Positions 1 through 11,074 are shown, counted from the stretch's first letter. The stretch is DNA of 49,804 bases from Pleurotus djamor (GCA_029747585.1 JAPEVF010000324.1:1-49804), one strand, 5' to 3'. Notes: generated from the sequence alone by a model not told the origin. Program-made: numbers and translations.

Positions 1-281
1 AGTCAGCAATTTCCCACAGACCCTGCAAAAGCCATGAAAAGCTGTGGGAGCAGCTGCGACTTTTCACAGGATCTGAAAAAGCCACCGAAAGCTGTGAAAG
101 CAAGAACACACCTGATCAAACTTTTGTGGAAGCTATAAAAGCATCATAAAGCTGGCTGTAAAATTAAAGTCATCTACAAAAGCATTGAAAGAACACTTTC
201 CAACTTTCAGTACTTTGAATGACCAACACTTTTTACGTTGTAGATTTTTTATGCTCCTACTCAAAACAGGTTTTCCTGATG
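1..281. mobile_element. Right end of a Plavaka/CACTA-like DNA transposon (truncated by window edge)
   Basis: The 14-mer AGGTTTTCCTGATG at 268-281 matches, with one mismatch at most, four other copies in this window (23957, 26846, 28125, 31645) that form transposon ends. The 200 bases before it are crowded with AAAGC/AAAGCTG motifs in irregular spacing, as expected for subterminal transposase-binding repeats. The left end lies outside the window, so size and content are unknown. The same AAAGCT motif fills the ends of the 26846-28138 element, so the two look like one subfamily. Confidence 0.65.
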
Positions 282-1571
282 AAGATGCTCAACGTCATGC
301 TCGGTCAAAGCGACCGATTCAAAGAGTTCTCTATTACATTCTTACGCACGGCCTCCCTGGACGCTCTCTCCAAGATCAAAATAACGAATCCTCCTCCGCT
401 ACTTGAAACTTTGACGCTCAAAGCGCCTTATGACTGGAATTTCATCCTCCCTTGTCCACTCCCGTCCACCGCTGGCTCTCTCACTGTCCTGAGATTGGAT
501 AATATCTTTTTTAAGCCAGAGATACCCGTCCTTATATCTCTGCGCAAGCTAATCATCGCCGGTAGCTGGACAGAAGAGGAATTATCCATCGACTGGGTGG
601 CTCACCTCCTCCGCAAAACGCCTAACATTGAAGAGGTCCGCATTTGGGGTATTTCCGATGAATCCAAGGATATTATCGTCCAACATGATCCAATATACCT
701 TCAATCCCTCAAGTCCCTCAGCATTGCCTCGCAACTCCTTTCTGCAGAGGATATATTCGATATCATCCGATTCCCAGCCTCTACCATCGTCACAGCTCTG
801 TACATGGGATACTTCGACGACTCTTCTCTTCAGCAACTACGTATCCAAGCTCTCCTCTCGAGTTTCACTTCCTGTCACGATTCCATCTCTTTCGAAAAGA
901 TGCGCATCATCCTTGTCGATGACGAAATCACAGAGCCCGGCTGGTCGTTTCACCTTGAATTTTTCAGCGCTGATGCCGAGAAACCCGAACCGTTCCTCTC
1001 CCATGGCATACCTTTCGACAGTGACATGCCCGGAGCTTATCTGGACATATGCACCCGTCTTCCATTGTCTCAGATAACGGAGCTCGTTTTGTCGCAATTC
1101 TATCCTTCTCAGGAGTGGCAAGAGCTCTTCTTTGGTCTCGTAAACCTAGTGGTTCTTTCCCTTGAGGACCTCGGCGACTCTTGGCTTACTCATCTGCTTG
1201 CCGACGCAACCACGGTGCCTCAATTGAAGGTTGTCTCATTCCGGTTCATGAAGCTGCGGTCAAGCGCGGAGAAACACACTCAAACAATGGGTCCCCCTGC
1301 TCTAATGAACGACACGACATCATTGGGAAACGATGAAGATTCATCTTCTACACTCCAGTTCATCAAGCGACGGCGTGAAGCAGGAGTTCCTCTCCAGAAA
1401 TTGATTCTCCAGGAATGCAATATCACCCACAAGCAAATCGAACGTCTCCGGCTATATGTAGATGTCGAATGGGACGGTATAGAACAGATAGAGGACATCG
1501 ATAGCAGATGCCCAGGTCCATTCAGCTGCCAGCAGGAAGTTTTTGGAGAGGTATTCAAATGGCTTGAGTGA
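282..1571 (+). pseudogene. F-box/LRR-like protein, C-terminal part, 5' end replaced by transposon
   Basis: The frame is open from 219, inside the transposon end, to the stop at 1571. The gene-like part begins right after the transposon terminus at 281. It reads as irregular leucine-rich repeats (LETLTLKAP, LTVLRLDN, LRKLIIAGSW, IEEVRIWGI). It ends in a block I recognise from Agaricomycete F-box proteins: a basic RRREAGVP stretch, then LQKLILQECNITHKQIERLR and VEWDGI. No F-box is seen, because those proteins carry it upstream of the LRRs and that part would lie beyond the insertion. The ATG at 219 would give a 450-residue chimera whose first 21 residues come from the transposon. Alternative ATGs are at 285 and 300. 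No intron is needed in what remains. The family call is from motif memory; the truncation is read directly. Confidence 0.6.
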
Positions 1572-2868
1572 CTTCGATGAAGACGACGTATACTAGGATA
1601 GCTTACGTTAGTTGGCCGTATAGACTGCTCGATGAATGAGAGATGGCTACGACAGATTGTGTCCTTCATCCCCGATGGGAGGGGGGTTTCAAGGCAATTT
1701 CCAAGCAATTTCAAAGGGCGTTCTTTTGGGCGCTCAAGCGCCCGACCTTTTGCCCTTCCTCCATCATCCCGTTTGAGCTTTGGGTAGTCCCCGATACTTA
1801 GCTGGGCTCAAATGCCACCAATTCCGTCTCAATGCATAGCCACGTCTCACTTCGGGCCAAAGGAAATTTCGCGAATGAAGCGCTGCTTGAACCTGAGGCA
1901 ACAATCGCTGTGACCTATCTACTCACCCTCTACATTACCATCTGGATGACTTGTCCAAGTATACTCTTGCATGGACTTCTGCTCTCGGCTTCGCCAGCCC
2001 CGACTCTCTGCTTCTTGCCCAACGTATTCCGAATCCATCACTGTGTCTTGAAGAGGTGTTGCCGGACACGGCCCAGTGTCGCTCTCCCTGTCTTTGCGAC
2101 TCCGTAGCTGCGCGGGATAAGGAAGACGCGAAATCGAAAACGGACAGGTTCGACGCTGATCCTGAGAACGTCGCATCTGGGTCAACTCGGCTTTGGAGTC
2201 GGCGCTGCTACAAATCCCAAGGGAGGCCTTTGGTCGTGCTGGGAAAGAGGAAACATGGCGGTGGAGAATCATACGAAGCATATCCCGTCTCACCAGCCAC
2301 AGGGTCATTGCTTCCCGAGGAGGGGATCGTTTCACCTTTGCACCTTCCCACCATGCGCAAATGACGTTGTGATATTTGGGCTTCCTATGATCCCTGGCAG
2401 ACTTCTAGAGTCGTTGGTCTGTGGTCGTTTCATCCGTCTCCTTAAGCACCAAGGCTTTTTGGACCCACATCGATCGGGGCTTCGCCTACCTTGTGTAAAA
2501 GTTGCTTACATCCACACTGAATAAGATGCTCTGGATGACTCAAAGCTTACTGGAACGATGCTTTGCGAACACATCGGGATATCTCCTCACAGGGCTCGAT
2601 GCCGTTCATACTGCTTCCGGCTAGGTTCATTTCCCTGAAGTTTCATGACGCCGCGCTGTACACATGGACCTACACTGCCGTTTGGGCACGTCTCTCTTAC
2701 CGCCGGCATGACCACAGGGTATCGTTGATGGCCTTCGAATTCATGGTATAAATTCTGTGGCTATAGGTGAAATTCAACATCTACATCGTCTTCGTTCTTC
2801 TGTGCTGAGAAATCCTAGTTCAATAGCCGACTTCATCATCTCTTTATCAGATCCCACACTCGGACACG
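1572..2868. other. Intergenic stretch between F-box remnant and hydrolase 1
   Basis: Several overlapping short frames on both strands, none with a recognisable motif or a consistent splice structure. A perfect 16-base inverted repeat GGGCGCTCAAGCGCCC lies at 1728-1743. The hydrolase promoter occupies the last 130 bases. Confidence 0.5.
2746..2754 (+). promoter_or_regulatory. TATA box of hydrolase 1
   Basis: TATAAATTC lies 123 bases before the ATG at 2869. The paralogue at 11957 has TATAAATTC at 11853, about 104 bases before its ATG, so the motif is conserved between the duplicates. Confidence 0.5.
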
Positions 2869-4028
2869 ATGTTTGATGGCCTAGAGGTTACCACTGGCTA
2901 CGCACCATTCCATTTGGGCGACGAAACGTACCAAATATGGTACAAGATCGTTGGACAACTTGGTGGTGGACGTCGACCAATTGTCTGCCTCCATGGTGGC
3001 GCTGGTATGTCACATCACTACATGTTGTAAGTCTTCCAGTTCACCATTGTTTTCCATCTCGTAGACTCAATTCTCCTCTAGACCGCATTCCATCCTTGCG
3101 AAACGCCTCAATGTCCCCATCATCTTCTATGACCAACTCGGAAATGGCGAATCAACTCACCTTCCCGATGCTCCCTCGGATTTCTGGCAGACTACGCTCT
3201 TCGTTGACCAGCTTGATAGCCTGGTTAAGCATTTGCGTATCGACGATAACTTTGACCTCATTGGGAATTCATTCGGAGGTGGGTCTTGCGTTCTTTCTTC
3301 GTCGCTCGTTCGCCATTGTTGACGCCATTCTTAGGTATGTTAGTGGGCGAGTATGCTACACGCGCACCTCCTGGACTCAAGCACGTCGTCATCTCGAACT
3401 CTCCTGCTTCGGTGGCTTTGATGCAGAGAGGCATACAAGCGCTCCTGGACAACTACCCGGAGCAACGAGATATCATCCGAAAGCACGGCGACGCCGGGAC
3501 ATTCTCATCGCCAGAGTACCAGGCTGCCGTCGAATCCTTGAACAAGAAGCACTTTTGTCCGCTCGATCCCATGCCGAGAGAGCTCATGGAGTCTATGGCC
3601 GCCGTTGCAAAGGATCCCACTGTCTTCAGTGCTACGTAAGTTGACTTTTCAGTGCGTCGTGACTCGTGAGCCCTTTTTACTGATAAATGTTCTTTAGTTC
3701 CGGAACGTCGATTTATGATATGAAGACCCACATTACTAAATGGAACATCATCGATCAACTCCATCAGATCGAATGTTCGACACTAATTCTCAGCTCTCCT
3801 CGAGACCTTGTACAGCCCTGCTCCGTTGTTCCATGGTTCAAGTTCGTCAAGAAAGTGAAATGGGTGGAGTTGTCGAATAGTACGCACATGCCAATGTTCG
3901 AGGAACCTGAGCGGTGGGTTCTCCTCTCCAGTACCGAATGTCATAAGGCTCATCATCGTCAATCCCCTTTCACGGTTTTATCTAGCTATTTCAACGTTCT
4001 GGAAAACTTTTTGGCTAGTGATGAGTAA
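2869..4028 (+). CDS. Proline iminopeptidase-like alpha/beta hydrolase (S33 type), copy 1
   Basis: Predicted to release N-terminal proline or hydrolyse small amides. Exons 2869-3026, 3082-3278, 3335-3635, 3698-3913 and 3986-4028 give 304 residues with consistent phases and GT-AG introns of 55-72 nt. The oxyanion-hole motif HGGAG is at residues 42-46, DQLGNGES starts at 70, and the nucleophile elbow GNSFGG (Ser116) is at 114-119. The likely acid is Asp255 in SSPRDLV and the catalytic His is His282 in NSTHMP. No signal peptide, so presumably cytosolic. Length fits the family (about 300). Exons 1-4 have exactly the same lengths as those of the copy at 11957, which shows a gene duplication. The start is supported because both copies align from their first Met (MFDGLEV / MVDDLDY). 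The exact substrate cannot be read from sequence; an L-amino-acid amidase is the main alternative. Confidence 0.9.
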
Positions 4029-4516
4029 TGTGTCGATACGATACCACTAGTTTGCGGTGCATGGTTGAGCAGCCGGGCGTGCCACTCGAGAAGTCAAGCG
4101 TGTATTGCTGGTTTCTTCACACAAGCCACAGCAATATACGGCTTCTCATGGGTGTAATACTTGAGGCTACTAATCAATTTGTGAACGATAGTGAACTTCG
4201 GCCTCACCGACTCCCTTTCCCTTGTCCCTGGACTGCTCAATCCATCGCATGTTCCTATGGGCGACTCATTCAGGGGTAAGGATAAAAATAACCTTTGCTG
4301 TGCGCATTGCACAGCGCGCTTGCCTAGAGTCGCGAAAGAAGGCTATCCACGCTCTTCGACAGAACCAGATGACTTGAACATGCTGTGATGCCCTCATCCT
4401 TGTGGGCCCATGCTTGGGAATGTTTGCCTTTGAATAAGGTTTGTCAGACGCCTCATCGTTTCCTTTCAGCTTCCACGACCATCATACTTCCAGTGGAAAC
4501 CCCTCCTCCGACTGCT
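4029..4516. other. Intergenic stretch between hydrolase 1 and BTB-like gene
   Basis: Contains the presumed 3' UTR of the hydrolase and the 5' region of the next gene. Only short overlapping frames without recognisable motifs; no TATA box or tRNA seen. Confidence 0.4.
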
Positions 4517-5675
4517 ATGCCAGAAGATCCCCCTACATATCACTCCGCTCAATGTCCAGGTGAGTTGGAAGTCCCAGCAAAGCTTTCATGCCGACTAACG
4601 CACCCTAATGCCTATAGAATCTGGATGCACACTTCCCATCAATGTCCTCGTGCATAGCTCGGAAGATACTGTCCACGGCGGACATATGCAGAACCTGATG
4701 ATGTGTAGTACCGACATCGTGAAGCCTCTTTCGAAGACAGACTCCGGTGTCGTGCATTCTGCACGGATCCCACACAGCGACGCTACGACGAAGCTCTTGC
4801 TTCAAGTCATGCATAACCGCCCGCAGCCTGAGCTCTCCGAGCTTGAATGGGATGTACTCAAGGATTTCACGTCTGCGGTGGAGAAATACCGAGTCTACAG
4901 TATGATTGGGATGTGTAAGATGCGGATGGAGTGAGTTGAGCCCCTTCTCGCGATATCCACGAGGATGACCATGCGTCGCGATGCTGACGATAGAATAATA
5001 GGGCATTGGTCAGTGAACACCCATTTGACATCTTCCTATATGCCTCCGAAGCTGGATATACAGCTCTCAGTGAAAGGGCGTTGGAGTGCGTAGTGCCTTT
5101 CATATTTGGCCACACCTATTCATTCTGGCTGATCGCGTCTCTCTCCCTTACTACCAGGTTTTGTTCTTCTACCCACCCGCTGGAATGCTTCGTCAAGTCA
5201 AGCCACATCGGTCTCCGAACCTTGCAGGACAAGGTATCAAAGAGCACATTCTCTCTGGCTCCCCAAGCCGTGCTCGACGCTCTGAAAGGTACAAAGGATT
5301 GGTCCCTGACTTTCTCTGCCTGGGTACGTCATGCTCTCGCCCATTTGCTGTACCTCGAATCGTAACCTTCCGTAGGTTCTCCAACGCGAGGCCTACAAGA
5401 CCGCCGCCCTCGCAATCCTTCAGAATCCCCCTCAGGGAAATCAACACAAGGGAGGTCTCGTTCGCTGTCCGAATTGGTATCAATTCCATGGCCGCGTGAC
5501 ATCCGCGATGTATGAGAGTGGGATGGCGCTAGACCCGACTACTTGCATTGAGAGACGGGAGTACATGTTGGAAGATTGTAAACAATGCCTGCAGGCGACT
5601 GCGCGATGGAAGATCCAGTTTGCGCAAATTGGGGTCGCGGCGTTCTCAACGTACTTGGCATCTCTAGGCGAATGA
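4517..5675 (+). CDS. BTB/POZ-like protein of the Agaricomycete expansion
   Basis: Exons 4517-4559, 4618-4930, 5002-5085, 5158-5323 and 5376-5675 join in phase to 301 residues. The layout matches mushroom BTB proteins: a TTKLLLQVMHNRPQPEL stretch like the late BTB fold, an AVEKYRVYSMIGMCKMRM helix, then EHPFDIFLYASEAGYTALSERALE. The C-terminal third holds CPNWYQFHG and CKQCLQATARWKIQF, a CxxC pair often found at the end of this group. The usual opening of the domain (D-V-x-L-x-S/T-S-D-G-x-x-F, then H-K-x-x-L) is hardly visible: residues 20-60 read NVLVHSSEDTVHGGHMQNLM. The BTB core is therefore diverged or partly lost. Such proteins usually recruit targets to Cullin-3 ligases; for this one that is inference. 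Confidence 0.7.
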
Positions 5676-5778
5676 TCACTTCTACAGCAACATCGACTCG
5701 CATCTGTGTTATCATGTGTACTGCTGATGCCAATCCCTTCTCGAGAAGGGTTCAAAAAGGGACTCACCGATCCTTCTC

Positions 5779-5861
5779 AGGCCTTACCAGGGCTCGAACC
5801 TGGGTTACTGGAAATCAAGCGAAGTCAAAATCCAGTGTGATAACCACTACACTATAAAGCC
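5779..5861 (-). tRNA. tRNA-Gln (anticodon TTG) with a short intron
   Basis: On the minus strand the sequence folds as a tRNA. The acceptor stem GGCTTTA pairs with TAAGGCC (one G-T wobble). The D-arm contains TAGTGTAGTGGTTATCA. The anticodon stem is CTGGA/TCCAG, and the T-arm is CCAGG-TTCGAGC-CCTGG. The anticodon loop starts TTTTGA and is followed by about 11 extra bases (CTTCGCTTGAT) before the 3' anticodon stem, the canonical intron position 37/38. Removing them leaves 72 nt plus the added CCA. It lies 104 bases after the BTB-like gene, on the opposite strand. Confidence 0.9.
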
Positions 5862-6053
5862 AACCGCAGATGCGGGTGCATTGAGTCTACTCTAACGCTG
5901 ACGCAGTCGGACTCAGACCTGGAAGTATTCTCCAAGGTACCCAATCGAAGGTCCGCGAATGCCTCGTATCCCTGAGGAAGGTGCCTGGTTGCGTCGCACC
6001 CATCTATATAACAAAAGAACGGAAGCAACGTCGAAGGGAACAGTGGTAATTTA

Positions 6054-7356
6054 TTAGACTAAGGTGCCCTTCACCACGACGGGAAGAACTCCTACGTCAA
6101 TCGTAATGAGTAACGGAGGAAAAAAGGGAAAGCTGAGCTTGTACTCACCTCCAGTGGGGAGACAAAATGATGGACGACCGATACTAGCCAAGAAGGCATT
6201 GATCATGTCGCTATGCGACGTGACAGAGATGACTGGCGTACATCTCAAGAGTCAGATGAACACAAAAAAGAGAACAAGATGTAGATACGCACATGTTCCT
6301 TGTTCATGCGTGAATACATGATCAATGACCGTCTTGACGCGAGCCGTAACGTCTTCGAACGGTTCGCGGATATGGGGTGTCCAGAGTTCATCTTCCTCCG
6401 TGAAACCATGCTCGAAGACGACATCTCGGAACCTTGAACCGATAAACCGTTTCGAGCGTCTTTGATCGCATGGAACGCCGAATTGTTCTCTACAAGCCTA
6501 CAAACCAACGGCTCGTGAGCTGGTGATACGCGGCTAAGTACACGATTGGGGAAAGGGAGGTGCGTACCTCCATAACCAACGGCCGACCAGCCTTCTTGAA
6601 CCGTTGATCATCGCCGAAGGTGATCTCCCATGTACGCAGAGCTCTTGAGAGAGGGCTGACGTACATGGCGTCGGGGATGCGCAGACCATTGGGTAGCTCG
6701 GTTTGCCAGGCTGCTCTTGCGTGTTCGGCTTGGAGAGCTCCGAGGGATGTGATTTCCGCGTCAGCTACAAGCAAGTCATGAGTACTTTATCGAGGATTCG
6801 ATTGAAGAAATGAACATGTACGCACGTCCCCACACGATCTCGCCATCTCCATGCAGTTTAGACCAATATCTACGTAGGAGAGTTACTTCGGAACCACGGA
6901 TGAGAAAAGAGGGCTGAACCCACGAATCCCAAGCAGGAGTTCCGTACTTTTCTTCGGCTACGTTATCTGTATAGCTTCATCAGATAGTGTTCCATATAAC
7001 ACACAAGATGGGGCTACTAACGGAATCCTTCGCCATGTCGTCCTAAGAAGAACAGCTTGAACGAGGTCGACGGGTCGGCTTGATGATTAAGGTTGGCTAT
7101 GCGCTTGAAAAGCGTTTCCCATCGATCTTTCGAGGTGTCAAGAAGACCAAAACTCGGTGGGATCTAGGAGGTTATTTTTATGAGGAAAGGAACCGAAACG
7201 AAGACGTCACGAACTCACGGCCTCAGTAACCATCACGTTTGGGATATCGTGGATAAAGAAACCCGGAACGGCCTGAAATCGAAAGTCCAAATCAGACAAG
7301 CCGCCGTTGATGATTTGATGGTGAGATGTACATACTTCGTAGGATCGTGTAACCAT
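6054..7356 (-). CDS. Histidine phosphatase, phosphoglycerate-mutase-like (fungal PMU1-type)
   Basis: Nine minus-strand exons: 7336-7356, 7219-7272, 7022-7163, 6924-6966, 6826-6869, 6568-6764, 6293-6497, 6149-6232 and 6054-6091. They join in phase to 275 residues. The branch-1 histidine-phosphatase signature is complete: GRHGEG with the phosphorylated His68, SPLSRALRT with Arg142, ACREQFG with Glu171, and SVTSHSD with His242. The opening FFIHDIPN, PPSFGLLD and HNVAEEKYGTPAWDSYWSKL are typical of fungal proteins related to yeast PMU1, which act on phosphorylated small molecules rather than in glycolysis. The start is set by a seven-codon first exon; the pseudogene copy at 46676 has the same exon junction (TYE before AVPGFF). 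No signal peptide, so cytosolic. The substrate is unknown. Confidence 0.9.
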
Positions 7357-8743
7357 TTTGAATGTGTCAGTGAGCGCTATGACCAAGATGTTAGACCACA
7401 GAAACGAGCAGTATCTTGAATTCGATCACCTTTGATAGTGGGTCGCGTCGTTTTGTCTGGTGCAAAGGTAGGTTGCAGGAAACGGCCAGTGCCAGTTGGG
7501 CGCAGACGATGAGCGGCTTCCCACACGTGTACAACCCTCGTACACGCGTTCTCCCACACTTAAGTAAAGCATCGAGCATAATGCTGAAGGCATGAAATTC
7601 ATTCCAAAGAAGAAAGCTTGCGGGTATATCAGCGCGATGGCTCCTGTCCAGACGGCTGAAGCGCTGACTGTGCAAACGCGACTGGGATGGAGGCTTCCCC
7701 GCATCACGTTTCCATGCCAAAAGTTCAAGCGTTTCCGCGTTTCAAATTGAGGGAGAGGAAAACGAGCGAATCGTAAGAGTGAAGGTTGAATGTCACCTGG
7801 TCCGTGCGGAAAGAAACAAGGACGACAGAAAGGTTCAGAGCCTCGTGGTAAGTTTACGTAAGCACTCCTCGTCCCATACCATCATCCCAAAAACCAAAGA
7901 CCCGAAGCCCCAGACGCTGCAAAGTGAGCGTGGTGTCCAGAAACCGCTGCTTCGATGCGATTCGAGCCAATACGCGAATTGTACTTGAGTAAACCATGAA
8001 AAAAGAGGATATACTGTCCGGAATTTGACCTGAAAGATTGAGGAGGGAGTCCCGACTCGAGCCCAACTCGTGCCAGCCTTTTCAGGTCACTGGAGGTGCA
8101 CAGGGACTGAGATAAGACGGCGCTGGAATCAAACTATCTGTGGGTGCAAGGTTGGATAAGGTGAGCTTCTACTTTGCGCTTGCATACAACAACTAACGCA
8201 CCTTCAGAATTTACGCATCCCGGAGGGAAGCTCTGGCTAATCAAGACAACGGAGAAACCTCCGATACCTTCGAATGTGGTGGATAAGATGGCTCGAGGAC
8301 GCGAAGGATGCCAAGAATTGCGGCGGAGAGGACGGTTTGAAGGTCGGGTCCCTTCGTGTATGCGCGTTCTCTTCCGTCGGTTGAATGCGACCTGATTGGT
8401 TCTCTTTCGCGTTTAGATCTACCTCATCGCCAATCGCATCGAGCTACGATACCTGTATGCGCCTGTATGAGCTAGAGCTTTATTTGGCTTCTATGCTCAA
8501 CATCAGGAAGAGAACATCGAGCAAAACCAGTAAGGCGGCGTACTGGATAACGGAGCATATACACGCGCTAGGCCAAAGGCTCATGCACATACCGTATTCC
8601 TGATCGTTTTCGCGGTGAAGACGGAAGGGTCCACGCTGGGCGCAGAGGAAGTGCTGCGAAGAGCCCTTGTAGGTGTCCGAGGTTTCGGACGTGCCCAGAC
8701 TCCATCGTGTGGTTCGCATCTTCTAGGCGGTGAGTTCCTATAC
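7357..8743. other. Intergenic stretch upstream of the phosphatase gene
   Basis: The part next to 7356 should hold the phosphatase promoter, but no clear TATA box was found. Short frames on both strands show no family motif or shared splice pattern. The corresponding interval in the inverted duplicate (about 34.7-46.7 kb) is interrupted by the LTR retrotransposon. Confidence 0.4.
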
Positions 8744-8960
8744 CTATTTTGCGGACAGACGTTCACTGAGCTTGTCGAGAGCAGATTGTAGGCTGTCGAA
8801 GTCTCCGTCGCGATCCTGTGACAGCAACGTTCCTTGAGATACTGCTCGCCAGTAGCGCTCGCCTCCGCGTAAACGGATATGACCTACGAAGCTGGAGAAT
8901 AGACAGACTTGTCCTGGAAGAAGTTCAGCTCGAGTATCGCAGATACAGTATTATGGACGC
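8744..8960 (-). pseudogene. X relic A: last-exon-like fragment of an unknown protein
   Basis: About 70 minus-strand codons run open to a TAG at 8744-8746 and read DTRAELLPG, VCLFSSFVGHIRLRGGERYW, GDFDSLQSALDKLSERL. The DNA aligns with 34235-34370 and 34590-34650 on the plus strand, and more weakly with 14600-14830 on the minus strand. Each of these lies just upstream of a K gene and points away from it. The best frame changes between copies, so they are probably decayed. Function is unknown. Confidence 0.35.
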
Positions 8961-9339
8961 TGCTGTATCAGAGTATTGTCTAACGGTATGAACGTCAACT
9001 GATCCACCAAATAGCCACAGACTTACCTGAACTACAGATATTGTTGGTTATCGACGCCATCCACCCCGTTTGGGTGCTAAGTTGCCTTCTTGTTTGAATG
9101 GCTACGCTTCAAGACCCCGGATCGACTGTTGGACTGTAGCTATCGTCAGCCGCGAAATTAATCATCTACAGACGGATGGTCCATTCATTGTCGGTCACCC
9201 GCTGCCTAGAACATTTCAAGGTGGCTGTGTGTTCCTCGGTGGATGTCGCGCAGAAGAACTGGAAGACGATGAGAGACCGAAGTGTCACTTGCGTCACCAG
9301 CCAAGGCAAGACATACCTTGCTACCATATTGGGGAGACA

Positions 9340-9400
9340 ATGGGTGTTCGATAAAAGGGTCGATCAATCCATTGTCCGAAGGTCCAAACGCGCCCACGTG
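9340..9400 (+). promoter_or_regulatory. K-gene promoter block, copy A
   Basis: CAATGGGTG..CGATAAAAGGGTCGATCAAT, then CATTGTCCGAAGGTCC, then CCCACGTGC. The E-box/G-box CACGTG is at 9395-9400, 129-134 bases before the ATG. The block is nearly identical upstream of the K gene at 33691, and its CATTGTCCG and CCCACGTGC parts recur upstream of the K gene at 15098. Confidence 0.6.
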
Positions 9401-9528
9401 CTGTAGTCAAGAACACTCAACTTTCAAACAAACGCCCATCGCCTTTCCTACTCTTCATCCAACCTTCAACATCGACGTTTGTCTCCGCCCGTTTATTGTC
9501 ATCTTCCCTCTGTATACTTCAAGCTACG

Positions 9529-10554
9529 ATGTCTGCTCCTACCGTTGATACCCCTGCGCAAGAGAATCTCTCGGTTCAACTCACGGAGAAGGTTCGTCTC
9601 TCTACCATTTCTCTCGTTTGTACCTCTAACGATAAATCTGCACAGCCATTAAGCAAAGACATGTCTACTGGGCTACCCTCCACCGAGAGCCCCAACCGTC
9701 GAGCTCTCCTCCCAACCCAAGTTGGGGTGGCCACAGATGTGAACCACAATGATTCGGTTGTGGTTTCCACCGTCGCCAAAGCGCAGGTAGATCCCGCTAC
9801 GGCTGATGAGAAGAAGAAAGAGGATGTTGACAAGAAGAAAATCAACGCGAAGGCGAAGAAGAGTGTTCGCATCGCCCAGTCGAAGAAGAAGCAAGTCGAG
9901 GAGAAGGACAAGGAGCTCCCCCTCCCCGAAGGAGCACGAATTATCTGCCAAGACTACAGCCGCCTGCTCCTCCCTACTGAGTCAGCCGCCGCTGAGACCG
10001 CCTCCGTGGCGCCTGCGAACGACGCCGTTGTCGACAATGTCAAGGAGGTCGCTGCCACCGGCGCCAAAACCAAGAAGACCGCTGTCAGACGCAAGTCCAC
10101 CGCCAATCTCCGGGCTAGCTCCTCCAAGGACGTTGCTGAGGCTACTCAGCCTGCTGTCGCTGTCGTCAAAAAGACTGGACGTAGCAAAGCAAAGGTCACC
10201 GTCGACAACGACGTCGTCGCTGCTGAGCCGTCAACCAAGGGCAAGAAAGCCGCTGCGAACAAAACCGTTGTCGACACCGATGCTGCTGCTGAACCAAAGC
10301 CCAAGGTAACCAAGGGCAAGAAAGCTGCAGCGAAGAAGGAGGTCGTTCCCTCTATCTCTGTCCGTGCTCCCGCAACTGGGAAGGGGAAGGGCAAAGCGAA
10401 GGAGATCAAGCTCAGTCGGTTCGCACCTGTGGCCGAAGGGAGTAATGCGGTGAAGCGCAAGGCTCCAGAGGACGAAGAAGAAGCCGATGAAGACCGTGAT
10501 GCTGGCGACGATGATGTCCGTCGTCCGTCGAAGAGGGCCAAGGTTGACAACTAG
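9529..10554 (+). CDS. K family, copy A: Lys/Ala-rich protein, predicted nuclear
   Basis: Exons 9529-9591 and 9646-10554 give 323 residues. I recognise no domain. The protein is disordered-looking and rich in Lys, Ala and Val. It has repeated TKGKKAAA / TKKTA / KGKGKAKE stretches resembling histone-H1 tails, and a short folded-looking block GARIICQDYSRLLLPTE near residue 132. It ends in VKRKAPEDEEEADED followed by RRPSKRAKV, an acidic tract next to two candidate nuclear localisation signals. The start ATGTCTGCTCCTACC is conserved with the copy at 33691 (ATGTCTACCTCTACC). The 54-base intron after codon 21 has no in-frame stop, so retention would add 18 residues. A role on chromatin or nucleic acid is inference only. 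Confidence 0.75.
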   Translation: MSAPTVDTPAQENLSVQLTEKVRLSTISLVCTSNDKSAQPLSKDMSTGLPSTESPNRRALLPTQVGVATDVNHNDSVVVSTVAKAQVDPATADEKKKEDVDKKKINAKAKKSVRIAQSKKKQVEEKDKELPLPEGARIICQDYSRLLLPTESAAAETASVAPANDAVVDNVKEVAATGAKTKKTAVRRKSTANLRASSSKDVAEATQPAVAVVKKTGRSKAKVTVDNDVVAAEPSTKGKKAAANKTVVDTDAAAEPKPKVTKGKKAAAKKEVVPSISVRAPATGKGKGKAKEIKLSRFAPVAEGSNAVKRKAPEDEEEADEDRDAGDDDVRRPSKRAKVDN

Positions 10555-10868
10555 GCTCAACAATTACTACCTCTCTGTATCTACCAGGGAACGTCCATCC
10601 CCATCATTCTGTATTCTGTTATCCTTTCATTTGTTTTGTAAAGGTGTACCTCCGTATATAATGATTACACCATCCATCCCTGTATTCTTTTGTGTTGACA
10701 CCACGGACTTCCTTGACCATCCTCCCATACGCCGTTCGTCCTTTCCAATGCTTCGTATACTTGTAAACTTCTCCCTTGTCTTGCATGTTCTCGCTCATCT
10801 CTTTGTCTAGGTTCAGCGCATCTTTGGATAGAGGAGATGCTCATCTCAAGTCCCTAGTAGCCAGTGAG

Positions 10869-10930
10869 CTCGCGGACCTTTGAGGTACGACAACGTAAAT
10901 TTATCTGTACTTGAAACTTACTTCCCCGTT
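10869..10930 (+). repeat. Conserved block downstream of K gene, copy A
   Basis: CTCGCGGACCTTTGAGGTACGACAACGTAAATTTAT...ACTTACTTCCCCGTT. Homologous blocks lie at 16386-16450 (+) and 32129-32192 (-), each 135-470 bases beyond a K gene on the K strand and ahead of an S gene or relic. It looks like the distal promoter of S. Confidence 0.6.
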
Positions 10931-11074
10931 TGCGGATCCCTAGCCCTGAAGCTGGCTCTCAACTCTGTTGAATCATCATCCCAATCCTTCGGCCCCTACT
11001 CCCCATTTCCTGGACCTGGTTTGACGGGCTACGCACGCCGTAACTGCACCCGACGACACGACTACTCCAATCCA

